Source of the DNA: an uncultured Lachnospiraceae bacterium
GTDB taxonomy: Bacteria; Bacillota; Clostridia; Lachnospirales; Lachnospiraceae
Reading direction: 5' to 3'
Assembly: GCA_934320845.1 (NCBI GenBank)
Contig: CAKRFU010000002.1
Coordinates: 62,001-126,000 of the forward strand
DNA length: 64,000 nucleotides
Shown: positions 1 to 7,987 of the stretch, piece after piece
Layout of the letters: each line of letters begins with the position of its first letter
How positions within the stretch are numbered: the stretch's first letter is position 1
Translations under genes and position numbers: made by a program
The notes under the pieces: generated by a model
What the model saw: the letters and a program-made list of their open reading frames with translations, nothing else
The model's database searches: none
What the model was told of the DNA's origin: nothing

Positions 1-1143
1 ACGAGCCCTGCAACAGGGGGTGTTATCATTGTACCTACAATAAAGCCTGATAATAATGTCGAACCGACGGCAGAGCCTTCACAGACACCGGGTGTCAAGA
101 AAAATGGATTTGTGACAACAGCAAAAGGAAAGTATTATTATAAAAATGGAGTTGCGCTGAAAGAAAAATGGCTTACAGTAAATCAAAAGACATATTATTT
201 CAGGAAAAACGGTACGGCAGCAACAGGCGTATATAAGATAAACGGTGTAATATATCTCTTCAATAAAAATGCTGCACTTGCCAAAAACAGATGGATTGTG
301 GTTGATGGTAAGAAATATTATGCAAAAGAAAACGGACAGGCTGCCATAGGATATAAAATTATAAACAACAAGGGATATTATTTTGAAAGCAATGGTGCAA
401 TGCATATTGGTTTTATCAATATAAATGGAAAGAAATATTATTTTGGCAAAAATGGAGTAAAAGTAAGCGGTAAAAAGAAAATAGGAAAATATATGTGCTA
501 TTTCAAGAAAACAGGAGCATTATATAGAAAAATTGACACAGGAAAGAAGCTGGTTGCGCTTACATATGATGATGGACCGTCAAAGAATACAAATACGATT
601 TTGAAGGTGTTAAAAAAATATGATTCGGCAGCTACATTTTTTGAGGTGGGAAACAGAATTGCTTCCTATAAATCAATTGTGAAAAAGATTGATAAAATGG
701 GCTGTGAAATCGGAAATCATACATATGAGCATAAGATTCTTTCAGGCTGCAGCAGAGCAGAGATAAGAAAACAGATAGACCAGACAAATTCTGAGTTGAA
801 GAAAGTTATTGGAAAGAAAACCATAATTACAAGACCGCCTGGAGGAAATCACAATAAAAAAATTGACAGCATAATAAAAACACCGGTCGTGTTGTGGTCT
901 GTAGATACATTGGATTGGAAAAACAGAAATTCTGCATACGTCACAAATGCCGTCTTGAAAAATGTTAAAGATGGTGATATTGTTCTTATGCATGATTTAT
1001 ATGAAAGTACAGCTGATGCTTCTAAAAAGATTATTCCGGTTCTTGTAAAGAGAGGATATCAGCTTGTTACGGTAAGTGAACTTTCTGATTGCAGAAAGGC
1101 TATGAAGAAAGGGGAAACCTACAGTTCGTTTCCGTCAAAATAA
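1..1143 (+). CDS. Polysaccharide deacetylase with cell-wall-binding repeats (5' end missing)
   Basis: The reading frame is open from base 1, so the N-terminus, including any signal peptide, lies outside the window. The visible part starts with a Pro/Thr-rich linker. About five glucan/choline-binding-like repeats follow (aromatic-rich units such as KYYYKNG, YYFRKNG, KYYFGKNG). The rest is a NodB-type deacetylase domain with the expected metal and catalytic motifs: TYDDGP, HTYEH, RPPGG, DTLDW and LMHD. By family knowledge such enzymes remove acetyl groups from peptidoglycan or another N-acetylated polysaccharide at the cell surface, and the repeats would hold the protein on the wall. The exact polysaccharide cannot be told from sequence. 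It ends 21 bp before ybaK. Confidence 0.9.
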   Translation, partial: TSPATGGVIIVPTIKPDNNVEPTAEPSQTPGVKKNGFVTTAKGKYYYKNGVALKEKWLTVNQKTYYFRKNGTAATGVYKINGVIYLFNKNAALAKNRWIVVDGKKYYAKENGQAAIGYKIINNKGYYFESNGAMHIGFININGKKYYFGKNGVKVSGKKKIGKYMCYFKKTGALYRKIDTGKKLVALTYDDGPSKNTNTILKVLKKYDSAATFFEVGNRIASYKSIVKKIDKMGCEIGNHTYEHKILSGCSRAEIRKQIDQTNSELKKVIGKKTIITRPPGGNHNKKIDSIIKTPVVLWSVDTLDWKNRNSAYVTNAVLKNVKDGDIVLMHDLYESTADASKKIIPVLVKRGYQLVTVSELSDCRKAMKKGETYSSFPSK

Positions 1144-1164
1144 TAATGAAAGGCGTGGTATACA

Positions 1165-1644
1165 ATGGGTAAAGAAGTCAAGACTAATGCAGTTCGTATA
1201 CTTGACAGAAATAAGGTAGATTATGAATTAAAAAAATATGAGTGTGATGACTTTAAAGACGGGGTATCAATAGCAGATATGCTTGGACAGAGCTACGATA
1301 TGAGTTTTAAGACACTTGTGACGGTTGGCAAAAGCGGAAAATATTATGTATTTGCTATTCCGGTTGACAAAGAGATGGATATGAAAAAGGCTGCAAAGGA
1401 AGTCGGAGAGAAAAATATTGAAATGCTTCATGTGAAAGACATAAATGCGGTTACAGGTTATATAAGGGGAGGATGTACTCCGATTGGTATGAAAAAGAGT
1501 TATCCTACAGTGATAAATGAAAGTGCAAAAGAGCATGACAAAATAATTGTCAGTGGAGGAAGGCTCGGCCTTCAGATAATACTTAAACCTGATGACCTTA
1601 TTAAGGTGACAAACGGAAAATATGCGGATATTATAATGCATTAA
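1165..1644 (+). CDS. ybaK: YbaK/EbsC-family aminoacyl-tRNA deacylase (Cys-tRNA(Pro) type)
   Basis: A 159-residue single-domain protein of normal length for the YbaK/EbsC family, which hydrolyses misacylated tRNA (typically Cys-tRNA(Pro)) in trans in the cytoplasm. The KTLV segment near residue 50 carries the conserved lysine, and the GGCTPIGMKK segment is the second family signature. The ATG has an AAAGGCG ribosome site upstream. Bases 1645-1731 after the gene hold a weak imperfect hairpin (CTGTTTGTT with AACAACAG) without a convincing T-run. Substrate specificity is inferred from the family. Confidence 0.88.
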   Translation: MGKEVKTNAVRILDRNKVDYELKKYECDDFKDGVSIADMLGQSYDMSFKTLVTVGKSGKYYVFAIPVDKEMDMKKAAKEVGEKNIEMLHVKDINAVTGYIRGGCTPIGMKKSYPTVINESAKEHDKIIVSGGRLGLQIILKPDDLIKVTNGKYADIIMH

Positions 1645-1731
1645 AATAAATATGGCTGTTTGTTATTGAGCAACAACAGATAGCTTTTATGGAATTGTTT
1701 TTGGATGATTTGCTTAGAAATGAGGATTAAT

Positions 1732-2355
1732 ATGAGTGAGAGAGAACATGTAAGGGGAATGAAGAAACAGACGGAAAACAAGTATTTAAATATGTATGAA
1801 TTAAATGCCGTTGACAAAAACGGAAGGGAGCATCCATACTATTTTGCGACAAGAAGAAAAGATGGAGACCTTATGTGCCAGACTGGTGAACTAAAGGCAG
1901 ATGGAACGGTTATGTATGCAGTTCTTAAAGATGATCCTGAAAAAATAGTTATGGTAAGACAGTACCGTTATCCTATAAATAAGTATATTTATGAACTTCC
2001 AGCAGGTCTTATTGATGAGGGCGAGACTTCTGAACAGGCTGCTGTCAGGGAGATGAAGGAGGAAACAGGTCTGACATTTGAGCCGTTTACGGATTATGAT
2101 GACTGTCTTAAAAGACCGTTTACACAGAATCAGGGGATGTCAGATGAATGTGATACAGCTGTTTTTGGATATGCAGTGGGAACACCTTCAAATGCGGGAA
2201 ATGAGGCGTCGGAGGATATTGAGGTAGTAATTGCAGACAAAGCAATGGTAAAGAAAATTTTAAAAGAAGAGATAGTTACAATAAGAGGTGCGTATCTTCT
2301 TATAAACTTTTTACACAGTGATAAAAATGATCCATTTGCATTTTTGAGAATTTAG
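1732..2355 (+). CDS. Nudix hydrolase, ADP-ribose pyrophosphatase type
   Basis: A 207-residue Nudix protein. The Nudix box is complete: it begins GLIDEGE and ends REMKEETGL, giving the Mg-binding glutamates. Length and arrangement fit the ADP-ribose pyrophosphatase subgroup (NudF-like), which cleaves ADP-ribose to AMP and ribose 5-phosphate. The open frame extends upstream to 1705, but the ATG at 1732 follows a GAGG site at suitable spacing, so I start there. The substrate is inferred from the subgroup and is not certain. Confidence 0.85.
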   Translation: MSEREHVRGMKKQTENKYLNMYELNAVDKNGREHPYYFATRRKDGDLMCQTGELKADGTVMYAVLKDDPEKIVMVRQYRYPINKYIYELPAGLIDEGETSEQAAVREMKEETGLTFEPFTDYDDCLKRPFTQNQGMSDECDTAVFGYAVGTPSNAGNEASEDIEVVIADKAMVKKILKEEIVTIRGAYLLINFLHSDKNDPFAFLRI

Positions 2356-2377
2356 GTATATTTTGCGGAGGTAGAAA

Positions 2378-4450
2378 ATGAGAAACAAAACAAGAAAATT
2401 CCTAAGTATATTACTGTGCTTTTCTATGGCTATCGGTATGGCAGGGTGTACAAAGAAAATAAAAAAAGAACCAAAACCGAAGCCGAAGGTAACTGTTGCG
2501 GCTGAGAAAGGAAATGCCAAAGCGACAGGAAAAGGTGACGGACAGGCAGACTCGCCGATTATTATAGGATGCGACAGATTGAATAAAAACTTTAATCCTT
2601 TTACAGCAAAAAGTAATGGAGATAAAGAAGTTGTCAGACTTACTCAGGCATATCTTGTGACAAGTGACAGAAAAGGAAAACCTGTTTATAAAGGAATTGA
2701 GGGTGAAGTAAGAAAATATAAAGATAACGGTTACACTTATTACGGACCGGCAGATATATCGGTACAATATAACAAAAAGAAAAATAAAACATTCTACAAG
2801 ATAAATTTAGATAAAGGAATGTTCTTTAGTGATGGGGAGAAAGTGACTGTTGATGATGTTATTTTTTCGATGTATGTATTTTGTGACAGTTCGTATAAAG
2901 GTGACGAACAACTTGGCAGACAAAATATTCTAGGTCTAAAAAAATACAGAAAGAAAAAGAAAGTGAAGAAAATAGCCGGTATCAGAAAGACAGGAAAATA
3001 TAGTCTTACTCTTATAACATCCGGTTACAGCGATGATACAATTAAGTCACTGCATATTCCTATATGTCCATTGCATTATTATGGAAATGAACAAAGATAT
3101 AATTACAAAAAAGGTAATTTTGGATTTAAAAAAGGAGATATATCGACAGTTTGTGCCAACAAAAAATCTCCTATGGGTGCAGGACCATACAGATATGTAA
3201 AGTATGAAAAGAAAATTGTATATTACACATACAATGAACTTTATTTTAATGGCTGTCCTAAAACAGCTTTTGTCCAGATAAAAGAAATGCACGGCATTTT
3301 AAAAAAGGCTGAAAAACGTATTGCTCAGGCGGTAAAACAGGAAAATGCGGCAGCACAGCAGGATACCGCGGATGAACAGAATGGCGGTGAAAAGAGTGAT
3401 GACACTGGAAAGAATAATGATGATGCTCTAAATCATGTTGCTGAAGTGACAGAGATTACCCATGGTGTAGTTGATGTAATGTCAAAGGACATAACAGGTG
3501 ATAATCTGGAGTGGATAGCTAAGGCAAATTCAAACGAAGAATTGTCGGGAAATCAGATAAATACACGCTTTGTTGCCGAAAATAAGTTTAGTTATATAGG
3601 AATAAATGCAAAAAATGTGAGCGTCGGAGGCGACGGAGGTTCTAATGAGTCAATAGCATTGAGAAAAGCGATAGCATCGGTTATCAGTGCCCAAAGGATA
3701 AACATGAAAGAAGAACTTTCAGACAAAGTAAAAATAATAAATTATCCGTTTACATCAGATTCGTGGCTTTCGCCGGCAGTTGAAGATAAGAATTATAACA
3801 GAGCTTACAGTGACTCGGCAGATGGTGGCGAGATATACAATGATGATATGAGTGATGAAGAGAGAAATATGGCAACTGTAGAAGCTGCACAAAAGTATCT
3901 CGAGAAAGCAGGATATAAGTTTGATGAAAACGGAGTTATCGGGAGCGTACCTGAAAAAGCATCAAAAACATATCGCATAATGATAGAAAACGGCAGAAAA
4001 AATATGCTTTATCCAATGGTAAAAAAGTCTTCTGAGCTGTTGGAAAAATTAGGAATTGAACTTAAAATTGTTTCAGTGTCTAAAAAGCAGATGATGTCTA
4101 AAAAAACTATCAAAAATGCACAATTATGGTGCGCAAAAACAGATACATCATACGGCTTCAGATTAAGCAGAAAATATACATCACAAAAAAGTATGTTTGG
4201 CATGAAAATGCCGATGTTTTCCGCTTATTTGAAAAAGACTGATGAGACAGTGCGTGCGGAAAGAAAGAAAAAAACATATAGAAAAGCATTTAACACGATA
4301 TTAGAACAGGCGGTTGAAGTGCCAATATGTCAAAAGCAGAAAATTATAATGTTTAGTGCCTCAAGAATAAAGATGGATACAATGACAAAGGATACGACAA
4401 CATACTATGACTGGATAAATGAGATTCAGAATGTAGAGATGAAGGAGTAG
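2378..4450 (+). CDS. ABC transporter solute-binding lipoprotein, family 5 (oligopeptide/dipeptide type)
   Basis: A 690-residue extracellular lipoprotein. It has a basic N-terminus, hydrophobic segment and lipobox MAGC with the lipidated Cys at 24, followed by a Lys/Pro-rich tether. The body resembles SBP_bac_5 proteins (FFSDGEKVTVDDVIFS is the typical early motif), which bind peptides or similar solutes for an ABC importer. It is longer than usual (about 500-560 residues). Part of the excess is a Gln/Asp/Glu/Ala-rich low-complexity insert near residues 310-352. No permease or ATPase genes lie beside it, so its transporter must be elsewhere. RBS GCGGAGG precedes the ATG. Confidence 0.85.
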   Translation: MRNKTRKFLSILLCFSMAIGMAGCTKKIKKEPKPKPKVTVAAEKGNAKATGKGDGQADSPIIIGCDRLNKNFNPFTAKSNGDKEVVRLTQAYLVTSDRKGKPVYKGIEGEVRKYKDNGYTYYGPADISVQYNKKKNKTFYKINLDKGMFFSDGEKVTVDDVIFSMYVFCDSSYKGDEQLGRQNILGLKKYRKKKKVKKIAGIRKTGKYSLTLITSGYSDDTIKSLHIPICPLHYYGNEQRYNYKKGNFGFKKGDISTVCANKKSPMGAGPYRYVKYEKKIVYYTYNELYFNGCPKTAFVQIKEMHGILKKAEKRIAQAVKQENAAAQQDTADEQNGGEKSDDTGKNNDDALNHVAEVTEITHGVVDVMSKDITGDNLEWIAKANSNEELSGNQINTRFVAENKFSYIGINAKNVSVGGDGGSNESIALRKAIASVISAQRINMKEELSDKVKIINYPFTSDSWLSPAVEDKNYNRAYSDSADGGEIYNDDMSDEERNMATVEAAQKYLEKAGYKFDENGVIGSVPEKASKTYRIMIENGRKNMLYPMVKKSSELLEKLGIELKIVSVSKKQMMSKKTIKNAQLWCAKTDTSYGFRLSRKYTSQKSMFGMKMPMFSAYLKKTDETVRAERKKKTYRKAFNTILEQAVEVPICQKQKIIMFSASRIKMDTMTKDTTTYYDWINEIQNVEMKE

Positions 4451-4452
4451 AT

Positions 4453-4638
4453 ATGACAGATAAAATTGATTTTAAGATAGGCGACATTATAAAAATGAAA
4501 AAACCACATCCATGTGGGACTAATGCATGGGAGATAAAGAGAGTCGGAATGGATATCAGACTTCGTTGTACAGGGTGTGACCATCAGGTTATGCTGTCAA
4601 GGAAACAGGTGGAGAAAGGTTTTAGGGGGTTTTTGTGA
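4453..4638 (+). CDS. DUF951 protein (YyzM-like)
   Basis: A 61-residue protein starting 2 bp after the preceding stop. It has two conserved patches: KKPHPCGTNAWEI and RCTGCDH, with three cysteines and histidines that could bind a metal. It belongs to the DUF951 family, which in Firmicutes is commonly found just upstream of rpsF, as here. Function is unknown. It is probably translated together with the lipoprotein gene before it, because only 2 bp separate them. Confidence 0.85.
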   Translation: MTDKIDFKIGDIIKMKKPHPCGTNAWEIKRVGMDIRLRCTGCDHQVMLSRKQVEKGFRGFL

Positions 4639-4663
4639 TTTTTCGTTTTTTGAAAAAAAGTGC

Positions 4664-4692
4664 TTGCATGGGATGAAATTATGTGATATGAT
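4664..4692 (+). promoter_or_regulatory. sigma-A promoter of rpsF-ssb-rpsR
   Basis: TTGCAT and TATGAT are separated by 17 bp. The resulting transcript would have a leader of about 130 nt before rpsF, including a small hairpin (TGTGT-tgaa-ACACA, 4744-4757). Firmicute S6 leaders often carry an S6:S18-binding autoregulatory structure, but I could not identify the conserved CCG element here. Confidence 0.7.
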
Positions 4693-4829
4693 AAGGAACT
4701 GTGATACGTTAATTTTTCCTTGCTCTTTTCTGTTAGGACAAAGTGTGTTGAAACACATCGATTTTGAGATTATCACGCAAAGTCGGAGTCATGAGGAGAG
4801 CCAGAGACCAAAAGGAGGTACAGACAGCT

Positions 4830-5117
4830 ATGAACAAATATGAATTAGCATTAGTTGTCAATGCAAAGATCGAGGACGATGCAAGAGTAGCTACTGTCGA
4901 GAAGGCAAAAGAGTATGTCACAAAATTCGGCGGTAACATTACAAATGTTGAGGAATGGGGCAAGAAGAAGCTTGCTTACGAAATTCAGCATATGAAAGAG
5001 GGATTCTACTACTTCATCCAGTTTGATGCAGAAGCAGGTGTTCCAGCACAGCTTGAGCAGGTAGTTCGCATCATGGACAATGTTCTTAGATACTTATGCG
5101 TTAGACAGGAAGCATAA
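4830..5117 (+). CDS. rpsF: 30S ribosomal protein bS6
   Basis: A 95-residue protein starting MNKYELALVV, normal for bS6, a small-subunit protein that forms a heterodimer with bS18 on the platform. The ATG at 4830 follows a perfect AAAGGAGG at 4811-4818; the frame is open further upstream, but without an equally good site. It heads the classic rpsF-ssb-rpsR operon, with 20-bp and 42-bp gaps, which couples two ribosomal proteins and the single-strand DNA-binding protein. Confidence 0.97.
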   Translation: MNKYELALVVNAKIEDDARVATVEKAKEYVTKFGGNITNVEEWGKKKLAYEIQHMKEGFYYFIQFDAEAGVPAQLEQVVRIMDNVLRYLCVRQEA

Positions 5118-5137
5118 GAAAGGAAGGTGTTTCCTTC

Positions 5138-5602
5138 ATGAATAAGGTTATTTTAATGGGACGTCTGACAAGAGATCCTGAGATTAGATATTCAGCAGGA
5201 GAAAATCAGACAGCCGTTGCAAGATATACACTTGCAGTAGATCGTAGATTTAGACGCCAGGGTGATGAGCAGACAGCGGATTTTATCAACTGTGTAGTAT
5301 TTGGCAGAGGAGCAGAATTTGCTGAAAGATATCTTCATCAAGGTACAAAAATTGTAGCGACAGGTCGTATTCAGACAGGCAGCTACACAAACAAAGATGG
5401 TAATCGTGTTTATACAACAGACGTTGTTGTAGAAGAACAGGAATTTGCTGAAAGTAAGGCAGCAGCATCAGAGAATGCAGGTGGCGGCTATCAGCAGGCA
5501 GGTGCGGCAGCACCAACAAGACCGGAACCTACTCAGGCAGCAGGGGATGGATTTATGAATATTCCGGATGCCATCGAAGAGGAATTACCATTTAAGTGTT
5601 AA
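5138..5602 (+). CDS. ssb: Single-stranded DNA-binding protein
   Basis: A 154-residue SSB. The OB-fold occupies residues 1 to about 105 (starts MNKVILMGRLTRDPE). A Gly/Ala/Gln/Pro-rich flexible linker follows, then an acidic C-terminal tip EEELPF, the docking peptide for replication and repair partners. The tip is followed by two extra residues (KC), slightly unusual because the Phe is normally last or nearly last. It binds single-stranded DNA as a tetramer in replication, recombination and repair. Confidence 0.96.
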   Translation: MNKVILMGRLTRDPEIRYSAGENQTAVARYTLAVDRRFRRQGDEQTADFINCVVFGRGAEFAERYLHQGTKIVATGRIQTGSYTNKDGNRVYTTDVVVEEQEFAESKAAASENAGGGYQQAGAAAPTRPEPTQAAGDGFMNIPDAIEEELPFKC

Positions 5603-5644
5603 TGTTTGTTAAAACATTACTGAAAAATTAAGGAGGATTTCGAC

Positions 5645-5905
5645 ATGGCTTACAATAAGAGCGATAGAGAAGGCGCAAGAAGAAGACCTATGCGTAGAAG
5701 AAAAAAGGTTTGTGCTTTCTGTGCAGACAAAGAGCATGATGTAATTGATTATAAAGATGTAAACAAGTTAAAGAGATATGTCTCTGAAAGAGGAAAAATT
5801 CTTCCTAGAAGAATTACAGGAAACTGTGCTAAGCATCAGAGAGCTTTAACAGTTGCAATCAAACGTGCAAGACACGTTGCAATTATGCCATATACAACAG
5901 ACTAA
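5645..5905 (+). CDS. rpsR: 30S ribosomal protein bS18
   Basis: An 86-residue, strongly basic protein with the bS18 signature [16 protein letters not shown]. The N-terminal part has CAFC plus a later Cys-Xaa-His, the zinc-binding version of S18. It binds 16S rRNA with bS6 in the small subunit. An AAGGAGG site precedes the ATG, and a strong terminator follows the gene, closing the operon. Confidence 0.97.
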   Translation: MAYNKSDREGARRRPMRRRKKVCAFCADKEHDVIDYKDVNKLKRYVSERGKILPRRITGNCAKHQRALTVAIKRARHVAIMPYTTD

Positions 5906-5925
5906 TTAAAAACTGTTTTATAAAT

Positions 5926-5970
5926 AAAACCCATTTTGCCAGATTTATCTGTCAGAGTGGGTTTTTATTT
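5926..5970 (+). terminator. Terminator of the rpsF operon
   Basis: AAAACCCA pairs with TGGGTTTT, extended inward by wobble pairs to about 13 bp, and is followed by a T-rich tract. Confidence 0.88.
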
Positions 5971-6096
5971 GTTTTATATCCGATTCTAAAACAGCTTAAA
6001 AATGAAAATACACAAAATCAATCATCAAATATACGGAAAATTTAATACGTAATAAATTGTTATGTTACCGTTCACAAACTATTAACAAAAAAAACA

Positions 6097-6124
6097 TTGC
6101 ACATTCATAATAGTTAGGTAATAT
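6097..6124 (+). promoter_or_regulatory. Possible promoter of an orphan small RNA
   Basis: TTGCAC and TAATAT are separated by 16 bp. They lie in the intergenic region after the rpsR terminator and about 70 bp before another strong terminator, with no reading frame between. Confidence 0.4.
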
Positions 6125-6130
6125 ATAACC

Positions 6131-6220
6131 ATCAAATGAAACGAAATCATTTGATAAGTGCTTAAATTTTTTTCATACCTTCTCCTTTAAGAATCGCTTC
6201 TCCAGGCGGTTCTTTTTTTT
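6131..6220 (+). ncRNA. Candidate small RNA between rpsR and larE
   Basis: The segment holds a perfect 9-bp hairpin (ATCAAATGA / TCATTTGAT, 6131-6155, 7-nt loop). It ends in a textbook rho-independent terminator (GAATCGC / GCGGTTC at 6191-6211, then eight T). A promoter-like pair lies just before it. The rpsR terminator is already at 5926-5970, and the larE promoter begins at the last T of this terminator, so neither flanking gene needs it. That suggests a separate transcript of about 90 nt. It could instead be a back-up terminator for read-through from rpsR. The 240 bases between rpsR and larE hold no other gene I can see. Confidence 0.4.
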
Positions 6221-6248
6221 GACTATAGATTTAAATTTCTGTTATACT
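6219..6248 (+). promoter_or_regulatory. sigma-A promoter of the lar operon
   Basis: TTGACT and TATACT are separated by 18 bp, directly abutting the upstream terminator. The transcript would start about 55 bp before larE. Confidence 0.7.
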
Positions 6249-6311
6249 TATGAAGAGAAGATTTTATTATTAAATATAAAAAATTTTATATACAGAGTGG
6301 AAAGGTGTAAT

Positions 6312-7142
6312 ATGGAAACCAATGTGAGTAAAGAAGAAAAATTAGAAAGTTTAAAAAATTATCTTAAGAAATTAGGGAGTGTTGCGATTGCTTTTTCAAG
6401 CGGAGTGGATTCTACATTTCTTATGAAAGTAGCGCATGATGTTCTTGGAGAAAAAGCAGTTGCTGTTACTGCAGTATCATGTTCGTTTCCGGTCAGGGAA
6501 CTTAATGAGGCGAAAGCATTTTGTGAACGTGAAAATATCCGTCAGTTTATATGTGAGTCTGAGGAATTGGACATTGACGGATTTTCAAAAAATCCAAAGA
6601 ACCGCTGTTATCTGTGTAAAAAGGAATTATTTAGTAAAATCCTTGATATAATTCATGAAAATGGAATAGAATATGTGGCAGAAGGTTCAAATATGGATGA
6701 CAATGGAGATTATCGACCGGGACTTCAGGCGGTTGCAGAACTTGGAATAAAGAGTCCGCTCCGACATGTTGGTCTTTACAAATCTGAGATTCGTGAACTT
6801 TCAAAAACTATGGGACTTTCAACATGGTCAAAACCTTCCTTTGCATGTCTTTCATCAAGGTTTGTCTACGGAGAAACAATAAATCGTGAAAAATTAAAAA
6901 TGGTTGAATTGGCTGAGGAATATCTGATGCAATTTAATCTTTCGCAGGTGAGAGTGAGAATTCACGGAGAAAAAGAAAGCGGAATAATTGCAAGAATAGA
7001 ACTTTCTCCAGATGAAATTGAGAAAATGATGAAAAATGAATTAAGAAATAAGATATATGATAAATTTAAAGAAATTGGTTTTGATTATGTTTCAATGGAT
7101 ATGTTTGGATATAGAATGGGGAGCATGAATGAAACTTTGTGA
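6312..7142 (+). CDS. larE: LarE, ATP-dependent sacrificial sulfur transferase for the nickel-pincer cofactor
   Basis: A 276-residue PP-loop protein. The nucleotide-binding SSGVDST motif lies near residue 35. Cys179 in SFACLSSR sits close to the position of the sacrificial Cys176 of Lactobacillus plantarum LarE. An additional pair is present in RCYLCKK. LarE adenylates a carboxylate of the pyridinium biscarboxylate mononucleotide made by LarB and inserts sulfur. The start at 6312 follows GGAAAGGTG; upstream in-frame codons overlap the promoter and are rejected. It is the first gene of larE-larB-larC. Confidence 0.9.
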   Translation: METNVSKEEKLESLKNYLKKLGSVAIAFSSGVDSTFLMKVAHDVLGEKAVAVTAVSCSFPVRELNEAKAFCERENIRQFICESEELDIDGFSKNPKNRCYLCKKELFSKILDIIHENGIEYVAEGSNMDDNGDYRPGLQAVAELGIKSPLRHVGLYKSEIRELSKTMGLSTWSKPSFACLSSRFVYGETINREKLKMVELAEEYLMQFNLSQVRVRIHGEKESGIIARIELSPDEIEKMMKNELRNKIYDKFKEIGFDYVSMDMFGYRMGSMNETL

Positions 7143-7153
7143 GGTGAAATTTT

Positions 7154-7930
7154 GTGATAGAGAGTGAAGTTAAAACTTTGTTGAAACAGTTGGTGTCAGG
7201 AGAGAAAAATGTTGATGAAGTTATGCTTAAATTAAAAATGGAACCGTTTGAAAATCTTGGATTTGCGAAGCCGGATTTTCATAGAGGAATAAGACAGGGA
7301 ACTTCAGAAGTAATATACGGTGCTGGAAAGACAAAGGAGCAGATTGCAGCAATTACAAAAGCATTGCTTGACAAGGGACAGGAAAGGGTACTCATTACAA
7401 GAATGGCTGCTGATGCAGCGGAATTTTTGAGTGAACACGGAAAATTCAGAATGACCCAAAATACTGAATTTGCTTTTTTTTATGATGAATTATGCAAAAT
7501 AGGAATGGTTGGCGAGTTTCCAAAACCTGATGCTGACGGAAAAATTGTAGTTGTGACGGCTGGTACAAGTGATCTTCCTGTTGCAAAAGAAGCTGTCTAT
7601 ACGGCAAAATACCTCGGAAATGAAGTGACAGAACTCTTTGATGTCGGTGTAGCGGGACTTCACAGACTTATTGGAAATTTGCAAACAATATTTGATGCAA
7701 AAGTGATTATTGCAATAGCTGGTATGGAAGGTGCCATTGCGAGTGTTGTCGGTGGTCTTGCAGACTGTCCGGTTATAGCAGTGCCAACGAGTGTTGGTTA
7801 TGGGGCAGCTTTTGGAGGTTTATCTGCACTTCTTTCTATGCTTAATTCATGTGCGAGTGGTGTAAGTGTTGTAAATATCGACAATGGTTTTGGTGCGGCT
7901 TATCAGGCAAGTATGATAAATCATTTGTAG
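7154..7930 (+). CDS. larB: LarB, pyridinium-3,5-biscarboxylic acid mononucleotide synthase
   Basis: A 258-residue protein whose C-terminal half is PurE-like (VVVTAGTSDLPVAKEA, GMEGAIASVVGG, then VPTSVGYGAAFGG). LarB carboxylates and hydrolyses nicotinic acid adenine dinucleotide, the first step of nickel-pincer nucleotide synthesis. It uses a GTG start behind GAGGTGA, 11 bp after larE. Length and motifs are normal for the family. Confidence 0.92.
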   Translation: MIESEVKTLLKQLVSGEKNVDEVMLKLKMEPFENLGFAKPDFHRGIRQGTSEVIYGAGKTKEQIAAITKALLDKGQERVLITRMAADAAEFLSEHGKFRMTQNTEFAFFYDELCKIGMVGEFPKPDADGKIVVVTAGTSDLPVAKEAVYTAKYLGNEVTELFDVGVAGLHRLIGNLQTIFDAKVIIAIAGMEGAIASVVGGLADCPVIAVPTSVGYGAAFGGLSALLSMLNSCASGVSVVNIDNGFGAAYQASMINHL

Positions 7931-7987
7931 GAACAAAATTATAAAAGAGTTTTTGAGAGATATTTTATAGCAGGAGTGAGGATTATT

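Noticed and set aside
4693..4829. S6:S18-binding autoregulatory RNA in the rpsF leader
   Set aside because: The leader has room for one, but I could not find the conserved CCG-containing bulge, so I do not claim it.
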